From the NCBI GenBank assembly GCA_023251155.1, contig JAHEZH010000003.1:13041-77040 (forward strand): a stretch of 64,000 bases of DNA. Direction: 5' to 3'. The number at the start of each line of letters is the position of its first letter. The stretch's first letter is position 1. Made by a program: the position numbers and the translations under genes. Origin of the DNA: Flammeovirgaceae bacterium (GTDB taxonomy: Bacteria > Bacteroidota > Bacteroidia > Cytophagales > Cyclobacteriaceae). Below are positions 34,977 to 43,931 of the stretch, in pieces. The notes under the pieces were generated by a model. The model did no database searches. It worked only from the letters and a program-made list of their open reading frames with translations, and was not told the origin of the DNA.

Positions 34977-35510
34977 TTATTTTATTTTATCGTTCGGGTC
35001 GCCTAGCCCTAATTCTTCTAATACAAAGTCAGTATAATCATGTCGCGGATCCGTGTAGATCATCACCAGCTCTGCCGACTTATCAAAAACGATAGCGAGG
35101 CGGTTGGCTTTACTTACTTTCTCTACTGCATCGAACACTTTGTCCTGTAAAGGTTTGATCAATTCTGCTTTTTTCAAAAAAAACAAGCCATCAAATCCAA
35201 AAACCTTTTTCTGATACTCTTTTGTATCATTTTCCTTTTTTCTGATCTCTGCCAGGCGCTCTTTCTTCATTTCTTCCGTCAAAAGCACCTGTTCTGCCTG
35301 ATACGAGCTATAAAGACCATCTACCTTTTTTTGCATGTCTTCAATCTCTTTTTGCCACGCGGCCGAAAGCTGATCGATTTCATCCTGAGCCTTTTTGTAT
35401 TCCGGCATTTTACTCAGAATAAAATCAGAGTCAATATATCCGAACTTCTGAGCATTGGCAAAATTCAGACCAAAGACAGAAAGGCCAATAAATATCAGTA
35501 AAACCCTCAT
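34977..35510 (-). CDS. skp: Skp/OmpH periplasmic chaperone, first paralogue
   Basis: 177 residues with a signal peptide (ends ANAQ). The body has the Skp start KFGYIDSDFILSKMPEY, a long helical arm with EIDQLSAAWQKEIEDMQKKVDGLY (about 42-65), and a C-terminal segment with NRLAIVFDKSAEL. It is the most diverged of the three and lies eight bases after bamA, the usual place for the ancestral skp of Bacteroidota. Cotranscribed with bamA. Confidence 0.92.
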   Translation of the reverse strand: MRVLLIFIGLSVFGLNFANAQKFGYIDSDFILSKMPEYKKAQDEIDQLSAAWQKEIEDMQKKVDGLYSSYQAEQVLLTEEMKKERLAEIRKKENDTKEYQKKVFGFDGLFFLKKAELIKPLQDKVFDAVEKVSKANRLAIVFDKSAELVMIYTDPRHDYTDFVLEELGLGDPNDKIK

Positions 35511-35518
35511 TTATACAA

Positions 35519-38218
35519 TTATCGTAGTTGCTGACCAATTGTAAACTGGAAAGACTGATGTGCCGATCGATCTCCACTTCCCAGAGGAACATCATCAAAC
35601 GCCTTGCCCCAGCTTATACCAATCAAACCAAATGCAGGCATAAATATTCTCGCACCCAAACCGGCTGATTTATAGGTTCTAAACGGATTGAAGTCATAGA
35701 AATTATTCCAGTTATTACCTCCCTCAGCAAACGTATATACGTAAATAGTGGCTGACTGGCCGGTGGTTACCGGGTAGCGTAATTCAAGTCCTAATTTACT
35801 GTAGGCGATACCTCCTTCAATTCCTGAGTTGGCATTACTGCTTTGTGAATAGTTAGGAGGTGTAATGGTTCTGTCGTTATATCCGCGCAAAGCGATGATT
35901 TCCTGCCCCAACACAAAGGAGTTGAACCCTCCGGCAAGCCCGCTACCACCCATTACAAATCGACCGAATGGTCCGGCTCCGGCAGTGCTTCCATAGCTTC
36001 CGATAAATCCAAAATGTGCTTTGGTTTCTAACACAAGGCTACGCGAGTCGGGTTTGCTGCCACCCAACAGTTTCAGATAAAACTTGGAGTCAAACATCCA
36101 TTTGTGCATTTCTACCCATTTGTATTTGGTGTTCACATCACTATACACCGAGGCCGGGCGCCACTGCGAATAGGGTGGTGTTAGTTTCAGACTCAATGAA
36201 ATGGTTGATCCCGTTGTGGGGTACATCGGATTATCGATACTGTTACGAGACAGCGTAGTTTCCAGCCCCAGATCAAAGGTTTGTCCAACGGCCGGCAGTG
36301 TAGTCGATGAAAAATAGTTTCTATAGTTATACACCAGGAACTGCAATGAGTTCACTAGAGTGAAGTAGTTATCCGGCCACTCCAGTCGTCTTCCCAATCC
36401 TACAGTAATACCACTTTGTTTAAGTGAGGTATTGTTGCTGAACTCATAGGTCGTAGTCAACAAACGAGAGATCGAGTGATTCAAACTCACGGTTAATGAA
36501 TTTGGCTTACGACCGCCTAACCACGGTTCAGTAAACGAGAAGCTATAGCTCTGGAAAGAACGGCCACTGGCCTGTGCTCGTAATGATACCTTTTGTCCGT
36601 CACCTACCGGCAATGGCTTCCATTTATCCAGGTGAGGCACATTGCGGAGAGAGAAGTTGTTAAACGTTAAACCAACTGTACCTACGAAACCATAGTAGCC
36701 TCCCCATCCACCGGATAGTTCAACCTGGTCATTGGATTGTTCTTCTACTTTCCATTCAATATCCACTGTACCATCTGTCATGTTAGGTCGAATGTCTTGT
36801 TCTACTTTTTGTGGATTGAAATAACCCATGGTAGATAACTGCTGCTGTGTACGGATGATGTCGGATCTTCTGAATTTCTGACCCGGAATCGTGCTTAACT
36901 CTCTGCGGATAACATGATCGCTGGTTCGTTCATTTCCACTGATAATTACTTCATCAATAGTTGCCTGATCGCCTTCGAAGATACGCATCTCCAGATCGAT
37001 GGAATCACCGACCACAGCTATCTCTACCGGATCAACGTGGAAAAACAGATAACCATCATCCATATACAGACCACTGATGTCCGCACCTTTAGGATTGAAC
37101 GATGTCTTCTTGGTAATCAGGTCGCGATTGTATACGTCACCTTTATTAATATCTAAGATTTTGTTAAGTGTAGCTGCCGAATACTTGTAGTTCCCCGTCC
37201 AGGTGATGTTGCGGAAATAATACTTCTTTCCCTGCATCAGTTTAATGTCGATATCGATACTTCGTTTATTAAAGTTCGTGATCGTATCGGCTATAATCTC
37301 TGCATCGCGGTAGCCAAGCGTATTCAGATAATCGATAATTTTAATTTTATCTTCTTCGTATTCTGATTTAATGAATTTGGAAGAGTTGAACACATTGAGT
37401 TTTACATTGCGATCGATGAACTCTTTGGTCTGACGCCAGGTCATCTTCTTGGCAGTATCATAGCGCGTATTGAAAATGCCCATAATCAATGCACGATGAA
37501 GCGCAAAGCGCGGATGTTCATGTGTTTTCTTCATCTTCTTTTTCAGCTTCATGGAAGACACATCATCGTTACCTACAAAATTGATTTCATTGATCGTCAC
37601 CTTTTGCTTCAGGTCCACATTGATGCGGAGGCGGATGTTACCACGGCTTAACGTGTCACCCACCTGAGTCACTTTCACTTCGGTGTTCAGGAAACCCTTC
37701 TTTACAAAATGCTTCTTTACTGACAATTCCGTATTACGAATCATGGCATCGGTGACAATCTTTCCCTTGATGAGGTTAAGATCTTCCTTCAGGGAGCTCT
37801 GTCTTCCCTTGCTGATTCCGGTAAAGTAAAAATCAGAGAGACGTGATTTTTCCGAGAGCTGAATACTCAGAAACACGTTCTGTCCTTCAATACGATCTAC
37901 AATAATAGCGGCATCACCCACCAGCCCGTGTTTCCACAGTTTTCGTATGGCCGCCGAGATTTTATCACCCGGTATTTTTATTTTATCACCTACCCGAAGA
38001 CCGGTAAGTGAAATCATGGCATTCTTGTCGAGAATATTAAGACCGGTTACTTCAATGCCACCGATGTAGTATTCGCCCGGGTTGGCGTAGTTCAGATTTT
38101 CGGCAGTAGCAGGTTCGGGGGTGGTGGCTTTTTCACGGCTTTTTCTAAACTGGCCATAGGTACTCAGCGCGGGTGCCAATAGTGAAATAAAAAGAAGGAC
38201 CGTAAAAAATCTCTTCAT
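35519..38218 (-). CDS. bamA: BamA, outer-membrane protein assembly factor
   Basis: 899 residues from the ATG at 38218; the frame continues 24 codons upstream but the ATG at 38218 begins the signal peptide (MKRFFTVLLFISLLAPALS). Five POTRA domains (about 45-440) are followed by the Omp85 barrel (about 450-899). The barrel's conserved loop motif reads LRGYND (about residue 805), matching the VRGF/Y motif of L6, and the C-terminus ends in an aromatic strand. BamA inserts beta-barrels into the outer membrane. It is four bases after uppS and eight before skp. Confidence 0.95.
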   Translation of the reverse strand: MKRFFTVLLFISLLAPALSTYGQFRKSREKATTPEPATAENLNYANPGEYYIGGIEVTGLNILDKNAMISLTGLRVGDKIKIPGDKISAAIRKLWKHGLVGDAAIIVDRIEGQNVFLSIQLSEKSRLSDFYFTGISKGRQSSLKEDLNLIKGKIVTDAMIRNTELSVKKHFVKKGFLNTEVKVTQVGDTLSRGNIRLRINVDLKQKVTINEINFVGNDDVSSMKLKKKMKKTHEHPRFALHRALIMGIFNTRYDTAKKMTWRQTKEFIDRNVKLNVFNSSKFIKSEYEEDKIKIIDYLNTLGYRDAEIIADTITNFNKRSIDIDIKLMQGKKYYFRNITWTGNYKYSAATLNKILDINKGDVYNRDLITKKTSFNPKGADISGLYMDDGYLFFHVDPVEIAVVGDSIDLEMRIFEGDQATIDEVIISGNERTSDHVIRRELSTIPGQKFRRSDIIRTQQQLSTMGYFNPQKVEQDIRPNMTDGTVDIEWKVEEQSNDQVELSGGWGGYYGFVGTVGLTFNNFSLRNVPHLDKWKPLPVGDGQKVSLRAQASGRSFQSYSFSFTEPWLGGRKPNSLTVSLNHSISRLLTTTYEFSNNTSLKQSGITVGLGRRLEWPDNYFTLVNSLQFLVYNYRNYFSSTTLPAVGQTFDLGLETTLSRNSIDNPMYPTTGSTISLSLKLTPPYSQWRPASVYSDVNTKYKWVEMHKWMFDSKFYLKLLGGSKPDSRSLVLETKAHFGFIGSYGSTAGAGPFGRFVMGGSGLAGGFNSFVLGQEIIALRGYNDRTITPPNYSQSSNANSGIEGGIAYSKLGLELRYPVTTGQSATIYVYTFAEGGNNWNNFYDFNPFRTYKSAGLGARIFMPAFGLIGISWGKAFDDVPLGSGDRSAHQSFQFTIGQQLR

Positions 38219-38222
38219 CCGC

Positions 38223-38966
38223 TTACTCGGTTCTTTCCAATACTTTTCCAAATCTTCGTTCCCGTTTTTGATACGCACAAATGGCCTCATAGAGATCTTC
38301 TTTTCTGAAATCGGGCCATAATGTTTTAGTTATATACAATTCCGTATAAGCGATTTGCCAAAGCAAAAAATTACTGATACGCATCTCTCCACTTGTCCTT
38401 ATCAAAAGCTCCGGATCTGGAACACCTGCCGTTTCCATATGATCAGAAATAAGCTTCTCATCAATCTGGCCCGGAAGCAAGTTCCCCTCTTTTATCGCAC
38501 TGGCAATTGTCTTTACCGCTTTTACTATTTCCGAGCGTCCGCTGTAATTAAGAGCCAGTAATACCGTAAGTCCTTTATTGCTTTTTGTACTGTCTTTCGC
38601 TTCCGCCAGGTTCACCTGGCAATCTTTGGGCAGATGACTGATGTCTCCAATGGTGAGTAACCTCACGTGATTTTTATGAAGCCGGTTGATCTCCTTTTTT
38701 ATGGTATTCACCAACAGCTCCATTAATCCATTGACTTCCTCTGCCGGCCGCCCCCAGTTTTCGGTACTGAAAGCATACAGTGTCAAGTACTTTACACCCA
38801 GTTCGCCACATCCTTCGGTAATGTCAATCACCGACTGTATGGCATTGCGATGTCCGAAAATACGGGCAGCACCTTTGCTTTTTGCCCATCTTCCATTGCC
38901 GTCCATGATAACGGCAATGTGGCTGGGCAAATTATTTGGGTCGATATTTTCCTTCAGTGAGGCCAC
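38223..38966 (-). CDS. uppS: undecaprenyl/isoprenyl diphosphate synthase
   Basis: 247 residues. The signature HIAVIMDGNGRWAK lies at 16-29 with the catalytic Asp22; FSTENW (about 68-73) and the C-terminal EMRISNFLLWQIAYTEL and RERRFG motifs are present. It makes the C55 lipid carrier for peptidoglycan and other glycans. The start is GTG at 38966 because the first in-frame ATG (the Met before Asp22) is too late for a complete enzyme. The GTG lies only about eight bases from a -7 promoter motif. Confidence 0.94.
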   Translation of the reverse strand: MASLKENIDPNNLPSHIAVIMDGNGRWAKSKGAARIFGHRNAIQSVIDITEGCGELGVKYLTLYAFSTENWGRPAEEVNGLMELLVNTIKKEINRLHKNHVRLLTIGDISHLPKDCQVNLAEAKDSTKSNKGLTVLLALNYSGRSEIVKAVKTIASAIKEGNLLPGQIDEKLISDHMETAGVPDPELLIRTSGEMRISNFLLWQIAYTELYITKTLWPDFRKEDLYEAICAYQKRERRFGKVLERTE

Positions 38967-38973
38967 AAGTCGG

Positions 38974-38981
38974 CAAAAATA
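38974..38981 (-). promoter_or_regulatory. -7 promoter element of uppS-bamA-skp operon
   Basis: TATTTTTG matches TAnnTTTG exactly; 19 bases upstream is TTCG, close to the -33 TTTG. Transcription would start at about 38966-38969, at or just upstream of the uppS GTG, suggesting a leaderless or nearly leaderless mRNA. Confidence 0.5.
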
Positions 38982-39136
38982 GCCAAAATCCCAACATCTC
39001 CGAACGGTAAAATCAACCAGTTCAATTGTTTGTAGCGATTATTTGGATTTTGATTGAGCAAAACAAACCACTCGAAAGAATACCTTGACTGAATAGATGA
39101 AAAGGGCTGCGATTTAGTTTTATCGTTCTTTATGAA

Positions 39137-39847
39137 TTAACGATACGGACTTGTAGGACAAGGAATGTCGTAAAACGCGCGTGTGATGGTGATCCCCAAA
39201 AAGTAGTACGTATCGTTGTCAAAACGGTTTCCGTATTGATAGTTTTTGAATGCCGGGTTACCATCCGAGATATTATCCAGGTAGTCAAACATCGTTTTAC
39301 GTACCCCAAATTCCAGAGCGATATAATAGTTAGGATTCAATACATACTTTACCCCTCCGCCAAAAGGAATCACCGGCTGCACATTGCTATATGCTCCGGT
39401 TTTTGTTTTATTGCCAGACAGGGCAAACAAGCCAAAACCACCAAACAGGTAGGGTGTGAATCTCAGCTTTCGTTTACCGTCTTTCCAATCCAGAAAGTGA
39501 TATTCGAAAGCTACCGAGGCTTCCATCAAGGTAATATCGAATGAATAATTCCGCTTTGCCCCAAAAGCATCAACCGGATGCTTAGCATCACTGGCTGCCA
39601 GCTTACCTCCTGTGAGTGAGGTGCGCAGGCTGATCACATGACTGATATTGGACCGATAAAAAATAGTAGCCGCTGGCTTGGAAAAAGCAAAATTGTAATT
39701 GCGAACTAAATCTCCTGTATAATTAAACGTACCTACTCCAAACCCTACCTCAGACCGTTGAGAAAGTTGAGCATGAGATACAATGGCCAACTGTGTGAAG
39801 CCTGCCAGAAGCAGGGCTCTGAAAATATGCGTTGGCTTCAAAAGCAT
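39137..39847 (-). CDS. porG: PorG/DUF6089 outer-membrane barrel protein, type IX secretion
   Basis: 236 residues with a signal peptide (ends SHAQ). The body is an eight-stranded-barrel pattern: alternating hydrophobic residues, conserved GTFNYTGDL, YRSNISHVISLR, VPFGGGVKYVL-like (VIPFGGGVKYVL) and FGVRKTMFDYLDNIS. This is the DUF6089/PorG pattern; PorG is the outer-membrane part of the type IX secretion system contacting PorK/PorN. The gene lies just upstream of uppS-bamA-skp, the common Bacteroidota location. Its ATG overlaps the stop of the second DUF6089-like gene by one base (TAATG). Confidence 0.82.
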   Translation of the reverse strand: MLLKPTHIFRALLLAGFTQLAIVSHAQLSQRSEVGFGVGTFNYTGDLVRNYNFAFSKPAATIFYRSNISHVISLRTSLTGGKLAASDAKHPVDAFGAKRNYSFDITLMEASVAFEYHFLDWKDGKRKLRFTPYLFGGFGLFALSGNKTKTGAYSNVQPVIPFGGGVKYVLNPNYYIALEFGVRKTMFDYLDNISDGNPAFKNYQYGNRFDNDTYYFLGITITRAFYDIPCPTSPYR

Positions 39848-40920
39848 TATCTGAATTTTGCCCTATGGAAACTGGCTCCGATAATATAACTAACACGAAG
39901 ACTTGTAACCATGTAAATATCTTTGTCTTTTTTATTACCTCTTACATTATCCGGATACTCACTACCATAACCATTCACTACCGTGTAGCTATTGCCGTCT
40001 CTACCGGTATAGGTTATCGGATAATTTTTTGAGTCTCCTGGCAAAGGTACTTCATTACTTCTGTAGGACATTGCCTGTGCGAGCGGGCTTTTCAATACTC
40101 CTAAATCCACGTAGTTCTTGCTTACATCATCCAGATAATCTGTGAAGGTGTATCTAAATCCAATATCTGCAGCCAAGTCCATCACCTGATTTAGTTTAAA
40201 ACGAACTCCGGCACCAAATGGTATAGCTACCTGCAAAGCTTTATAGGGTTTAATTCCGTGATTGACATCGGTAGGATCGAGGGTAGAGTATTGTCCTTCC
40301 GTTCCCAGTGGCCTTAACTTCACCCATTTGCCCGCATCGGCAAGTGGCGCTCCGGTCAGATCAGTAGCAGGAGCTTTTGCCTCCGGATTATTTGTAAGGC
40401 CAGCTGCTCCTATATACACGTAAGGGGTCCAGGCTACCCGGCTGATGTACGTTAACTCATTTTCAAAAAGATCAAATACAGCTACTACTGACAGTTCAAG
40501 AATGTGATTGCGGAAAGAAAGATTGCGCTGAGATCTGAATATCCCATTCTCCAGGTCTGTCTTATCGGCTGATTTACTGTCGCTACCTGTTAATGTGCCA
40601 TACATCAGCTGGGTTTGCAGCGTATAGCGGGGTCCAAAACGATGTGCCCAGAAAAGACCCAATGCCGGACGGGTAAAAGAAATATCCGAACTGAACTTGT
40701 TCGGTCTTGGTGCAATATCTCCGTAATAGTTAAGTGCGCTGACAGAAACTCCAAGAGAATTGTAAATCTTGTTCTTATCAAAACTTGATTTTCTTCCTCT
40801 GAAATTAGCAATGCGTTTATTGTTTCTCTTGATGGCCCTTCGGTTGAATTGCCCCATCGTTTCTTCGCTCGCCAGCAGCAAAGCAACCAACACTACTAAC
40901 GCCAACTGTAACTTTCTCAT
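39847..40920 (-). CDS. second DUF6089/PorG-like outer-membrane barrel protein
   Basis: 357 residues from the ATG at 40920 (an in-frame TTG six codons upstream would give a poorer signal peptide). Signal peptide ends near MGQ; then a basic stretch (FNRRAIKRNNKRIANFRGRK, about 23-42) precedes a barrel with SVSALNYYGDIAPR, AVPFGAGVRFKL-like (VAIPFGAGVRFKL) and FRYTFTDYLDDVS, the same motif as its neighbour. It is larger than PorG and has a long insertion (about 165-230). Overlaps porG by one base, so the two are translationally coupled and probably paralogues. Which is the true PorG cannot be decided from sequence alone. Confidence 0.78.
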   Translation of the reverse strand: MRKLQLALVVLVALLLASEETMGQFNRRAIKRNNKRIANFRGRKSSFDKNKIYNSLGVSVSALNYYGDIAPRPNKFSSDISFTRPALGLFWAHRFGPRYTLQTQLMYGTLTGSDSKSADKTDLENGIFRSQRNLSFRNHILELSVVAVFDLFENELTYISRVAWTPYVYIGAAGLTNNPEAKAPATDLTGAPLADAGKWVKLRPLGTEGQYSTLDPTDVNHGIKPYKALQVAIPFGAGVRFKLNQVMDLAADIGFRYTFTDYLDDVSKNYVDLGVLKSPLAQAMSYRSNEVPLPGDSKNYPITYTGRDGNSYTVVNGYGSEYPDNVRGNKKDKDIYMVTSLRVSYIIGASFHRAKFR

Positions 40921-40942
40921 ACTGAAAACATTTGCCAAACTA

Positions 40943-40950
40943 CAAAGCTA
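40943..40950 (-). promoter_or_regulatory. -7 promoter element upstream of the DUF6089 pair
   Basis: TAGCTTTG matches TAnnTTTG exactly on the minus strand and lies 22 bases upstream of the ATG at 40920, in a 135-base gap after nadK. The -33 region is not well conserved. Confidence 0.42.
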
Positions 40951-41055
40951 TAAAAATACGAAAGATTTACATTATGGATAATGGCGGTTTCCAATTGTAA
41001 GTCAAAATTTAATAATTAGCGTAACCGGATGCAAAGGTCTAAACAAATGTTAGGC

Positions 41056-41931
41056 TCAGTTTCTTACATCTCGGCCCCAGTTCAGCTTGTGCCGGAGTGT
41101 ATCGTAGTAGTTTTTCCCCGGAAGCTGTACCAGATTTACTTTGAAATTTTCCTTTATAATCTTCAGCTTAACACTGGCGTTAATGGTTTCGATTCTCGAA
41201 TCCAGTGAAATCAAAAAATTCTTACTTCTGCCTTCTACCTGAAAGGTGATCTCCGCATCATCAGACACTACCATGGGACGTGCGGTGAGTGTATGCGGAC
41301 TTACCGGTGTAATCACAAAACTTTCCGATTGGGGGTGAAGAAGTGGCCCTCCGCAACTTAAAGAGTAACCGGTAGATCCGGTAGGTGTGGAAACAATTAC
41401 TCCGTCTGCCCAATAGGAATTCAACAACTCGCCATTTACATGTACATGCACCGTAATCATTGCAGAGATGTCTTTCTTCATGATAGTGAAATCATTCAAG
41501 GCAAAGTTCTGCCCCTCAAAAAGCTTTTTATCACTCACCAGTTTTAATACGGAGCGGGAGTCAATACTATAGCTGGATTGCATCAGATTACTGATCGCCA
41601 GCTCGGTTTCATCGCGGTTTATGGTAGCCAGGAAACCCAAGCGCCCGGTGTTGATTCCTAAAATCGGAGTTTCATATTTCTCCACATAGGTCACAGAGTC
41701 AAGCAAAGTACCATCGCCTCCCAATGAGAAAAAGAAATCCAGCGGTTTGAGGTTATAACCATGATAAAATGACTTGATCCTGTATGACTTCAGTTTTTTA
41801 GATTTTACCTGCTTCAGAAATTTGGACGAAGCCCATATTTCCATGTTCTGGCCTTTGAGATAGTCTAAAAGGGATTCAGTAAACCGCGCGGATTTGTTTT
41901 GGGGATCTCGTCCATGAATACCTACGCGCAT
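41056..41931 (-). CDS. nadK: NAD kinase
   Basis: 291 residues from the ATG at 41931 (an in-frame TTG two codons earlier was not chosen). Contains GGDGT (71-75, catalytic Asp73), LGINTGRLGFLA, NDF in place of the usual NE motif, and the nucleotide-binding TPTGSTGYSLSCGGP. It phosphorylates NAD to NADP in the cytosol. The gene is ten or so bases from the CBS gene, and both lie in the long leftward block. nadK beside uppS and bamA is a common Bacteroidota arrangement. Confidence 0.95.
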   Translation of the reverse strand: MRVGIHGRDPQNKSARFTESLLDYLKGQNMEIWASSKFLKQVKSKKLKSYRIKSFYHGYNLKPLDFFFSLGGDGTLLDSVTYVEKYETPILGINTGRLGFLATINRDETELAISNLMQSSYSIDSRSVLKLVSDKKLFEGQNFALNDFTIMKKDISAMITVHVHVNGELLNSYWADGVIVSTPTGSTGYSLSCGGPLLHPQSESFVITPVSPHTLTARPMVVSDDAEITFQVEGRSKNFLISLDSRIETINASVKLKIIKENFKVNLVQLPGKNYYDTLRHKLNWGRDVRN

Positions 41932-41946
41932 TGTCAAAAGGTGGGA

Positions 41947-42612
41947 TCAGATATTTAAATATTTCATCAGCATGTCCAGCCGGTCTTTGCTTTCATCTTC
42001 CCGGTTGGTTTCCTGATAGCGTCCTATTACACGATATCCAAACCGCTCCAGGGTAGCCACAATCCGGCTCATCTCCAGCTGATTGATTTTTAACGTGACT
42101 TTGATTTTTCCTTTGTCAAGCGGATCTTCTACCATGGTGCTGCTGATGACCTTGGCATTGTTCTCTTCCACATAGCGGCATATCTCTGCCAGCGAATAAT
42201 CAATCAGATCCATGGATAATACCAGTATTCCTCCCGGCATCTGCACGGCGGCTGTCTGAGCAAAAGAGGTCATCATGTCCTGCACCGTGATCACCCCTGC
42301 ATACTGGCCGCTTTCATTTACCACCGCCACAATCTGCAGTTTATATTCACCTGCTATGCGTAGTATATCATAGAAGTGAAAATCCAGTCCTACAAAACAC
42401 TCCTTGCCTACCAGATCAAAATCAGCGAGGTGTTTTTCGATGTCATTCGATTCGAGAATGATTTCCTCAGAGATAAAACCCAACAGTAACCCTCCCTCTA
42501 CTACGGGCAGGTGGTTGCAGCGAAACTCCTCCATCCACACGATTGCCTTATGTGCATCATCCGTCACTTTCAGTGGCGGGATCATGTGATTAATGAGTTC
42601 TTCTGCGATCAT
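41947..42612 (-). CDS. CBS-domain protein
   Basis: 221 residues. Two CBS domains (about 1-60 and 70-125; HLPVVEGGLLLGFIS, IVAVVNESGQYAGVIT) are followed by an ACT-like C-terminal half (about 135-205, GILVLSMDLIDYSLAEICRYVE). CBS pairs bind adenosine nucleotides and regulate partners. It always sits next to nadK in this kind of cluster, which suggests a link with NAD/NADP status. No catalytic domain is fused. Confidence 0.85.
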   Translation of the reverse strand: MIAEELINHMIPPLKVTDDAHKAIVWMEEFRCNHLPVVEGGLLLGFISEEIILESNDIEKHLADFDLVGKECFVGLDFHFYDILRIAGEYKLQIVAVVNESGQYAGVITVQDMMTSFAQTAAVQMPGGILVLSMDLIDYSLAEICRYVEENNAKVISSTMVEDPLDKGKIKVTLKINQLEMSRIVATLERFGYRVIGRYQETNREDESKDRLDMLMKYLNI

Positions 42613-42621
42613 TGAGATGTG

Positions 42622-43380
42622 TTAATTCTTACTTACCAAAAAATCCTCCATCAGTTCATTGAATTTTTCCGGGTGCTCCATCATGGGCGCGTGGCAACAT
42701 TTATCAATAAACTTCAACTCCGACCCGGCAATCAACCGATTAAAATCATGCGCCACTATTGGTGGTGTAATGGTATCGTTTAATCCCCAAATCAGCAATG
42801 TGGGAACCGAGATTTTAGGTAAATCATTCGCTAAATTATTGCGCTGTGCTGATTTCGCTATGGCCACAATACGCATCGCCTTGGGGATGCTCTTGGTGGT
42901 TTCAAAAACTTCGTCTACGAGCTCTTTTGATGCTACCTGCGGATCATAAAAGGTGTAGGCCACTCTTTCTTTGATATAATCATAGCTGCCTCTGCGTGGA
43001 TATGATCCTCCCATCGCATTTTCAAAAAGGCCGGAGCTGCCGGTAAGTACCAGCTTCGATACTTTGGATGGATTGTGAAGTGTATATAAAAGACCCACGT
43101 GACCACCAAGCGAATTTCCCATGATGATCATATCATTCAGCTTCATGAAGTCAACAAACTCTTCCACAAACTTCCGTAATCCTTCCAGGCCGGCATCTTT
43201 TATGGGCATCTCATAAATAGGAAGCATAGGTATGAGCACACGAAACTTTCCGGAAAAGCGATGAACCACCCCTTCCCAGTTACTAAGCGCTCCGAAAAGA
43301 CCATGAAGCAGCATCAACACCTGTCCCTGACCTTCGTCTACAAACTTAAACCCTTCCTTTTCCTTCACATTTAGGGGCAT
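42622..43380 (-). CDS. alpha/beta hydrolase
   Basis: 252 residues from the ATG at 43380; a GTG two codons upstream was not chosen. The fold shows the oxyanion-hole HGLFG (about 25-29), nucleophile elbow GNSLGG (about 93-98), acid in WGLNDTITP and the catalytic His in CCHAPMMEHP near 235. Cytosolic. Typical of small ester or thioester hydrolases; substrate unknown. It is followed at ten bases by the CBS gene. Confidence 0.88.
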   Translation of the reverse strand: MPLNVKEKEGFKFVDEGQGQVLMLLHGLFGALSNWEGVVHRFSGKFRVLIPMLPIYEMPIKDAGLEGLRKFVEEFVDFMKLNDMIIMGNSLGGHVGLLYTLHNPSKVSKLVLTGSSGLFENAMGGSYPRRGSYDYIKERVAYTFYDPQVASKELVDEVFETTKSIPKAMRIVAIAKSAQRNNLANDLPKISVPTLLIWGLNDTITPPIVAHDFNRLIAGSELKFIDKCCHAPMMEHPEKFNELMEDFLVSKN

Positions 43381-43430
43381 ATGCACTTACTAATTTTGGA
43401 TAAATAACTAAAAATTTCTGATCCGACGAA

Positions 43431-43931
43431 TTATGAGAAAATTTCCTTGAAAAAAGGCACAAATTGAGCTGTCCAGACCGCCAGGCCAGGGGCCAGTTTT
43501 GCGGTAAACGGGTAAAGCCATGATCCTTCCGTCCATTCTGCTTTGGGATTATATTTCAAGGAGTCGGCAATCCATAACACGACACTGGCCATAAACATGG
43601 TTTTGAATGCACCCAATACCAGCCCCATTGATTCATCTACACGGCCAAGAAATGTTTTGTCGATAGAATCACGAATACTTTTTCCCAACCACGTCACTAA
43701 CACCACTACCAGAATAAAAATGAGAAAGAATGAAATATAGGGCAGTGTCTTCTGATCGGCATTGAATTGTCTTTCCAGAAATTCCATTCCTTCCCCCATG
43801 AGCTTGAATCCTAAAAAGATACCAAGCACGATGGCCAGTAACGAAACCAACCCCATCAGAAAACCATCCTTATAGCCTTTGTAAGCACCTATAAGAATAA
43901 CGACAAGGAGAAGTATATCAATCTTACTCAA
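43431..43931 (-). CDS. cvpA: CvpA-family membrane protein
   Basis: 166 residues, four predicted membrane helices, with the CvpA-family start SKIDILLLVVILIGAYKGYKDG. The start is TTG at 43931, overlapping the yqeY stop as TTGA; the next Met is too far in to keep the first helix. E. coli CvpA affects colicin V export and bile and envelope tolerance. Coupled translation with yqeY is likely. Confidence 0.85.
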   Translation of the reverse strand: MSKIDILLLVVILIGAYKGYKDGFLMGLVSLLAIVLGIFLGFKLMGEGMEFLERQFNADQKTLPYISFFLIFILVVVLVTWLGKSIRDSIDKTFLGRVDESMGLVLGAFKTMFMASVVLWIADSLKYNPKAEWTEGSWLYPFTAKLAPGLAVWTAQFVPFFKEIFS

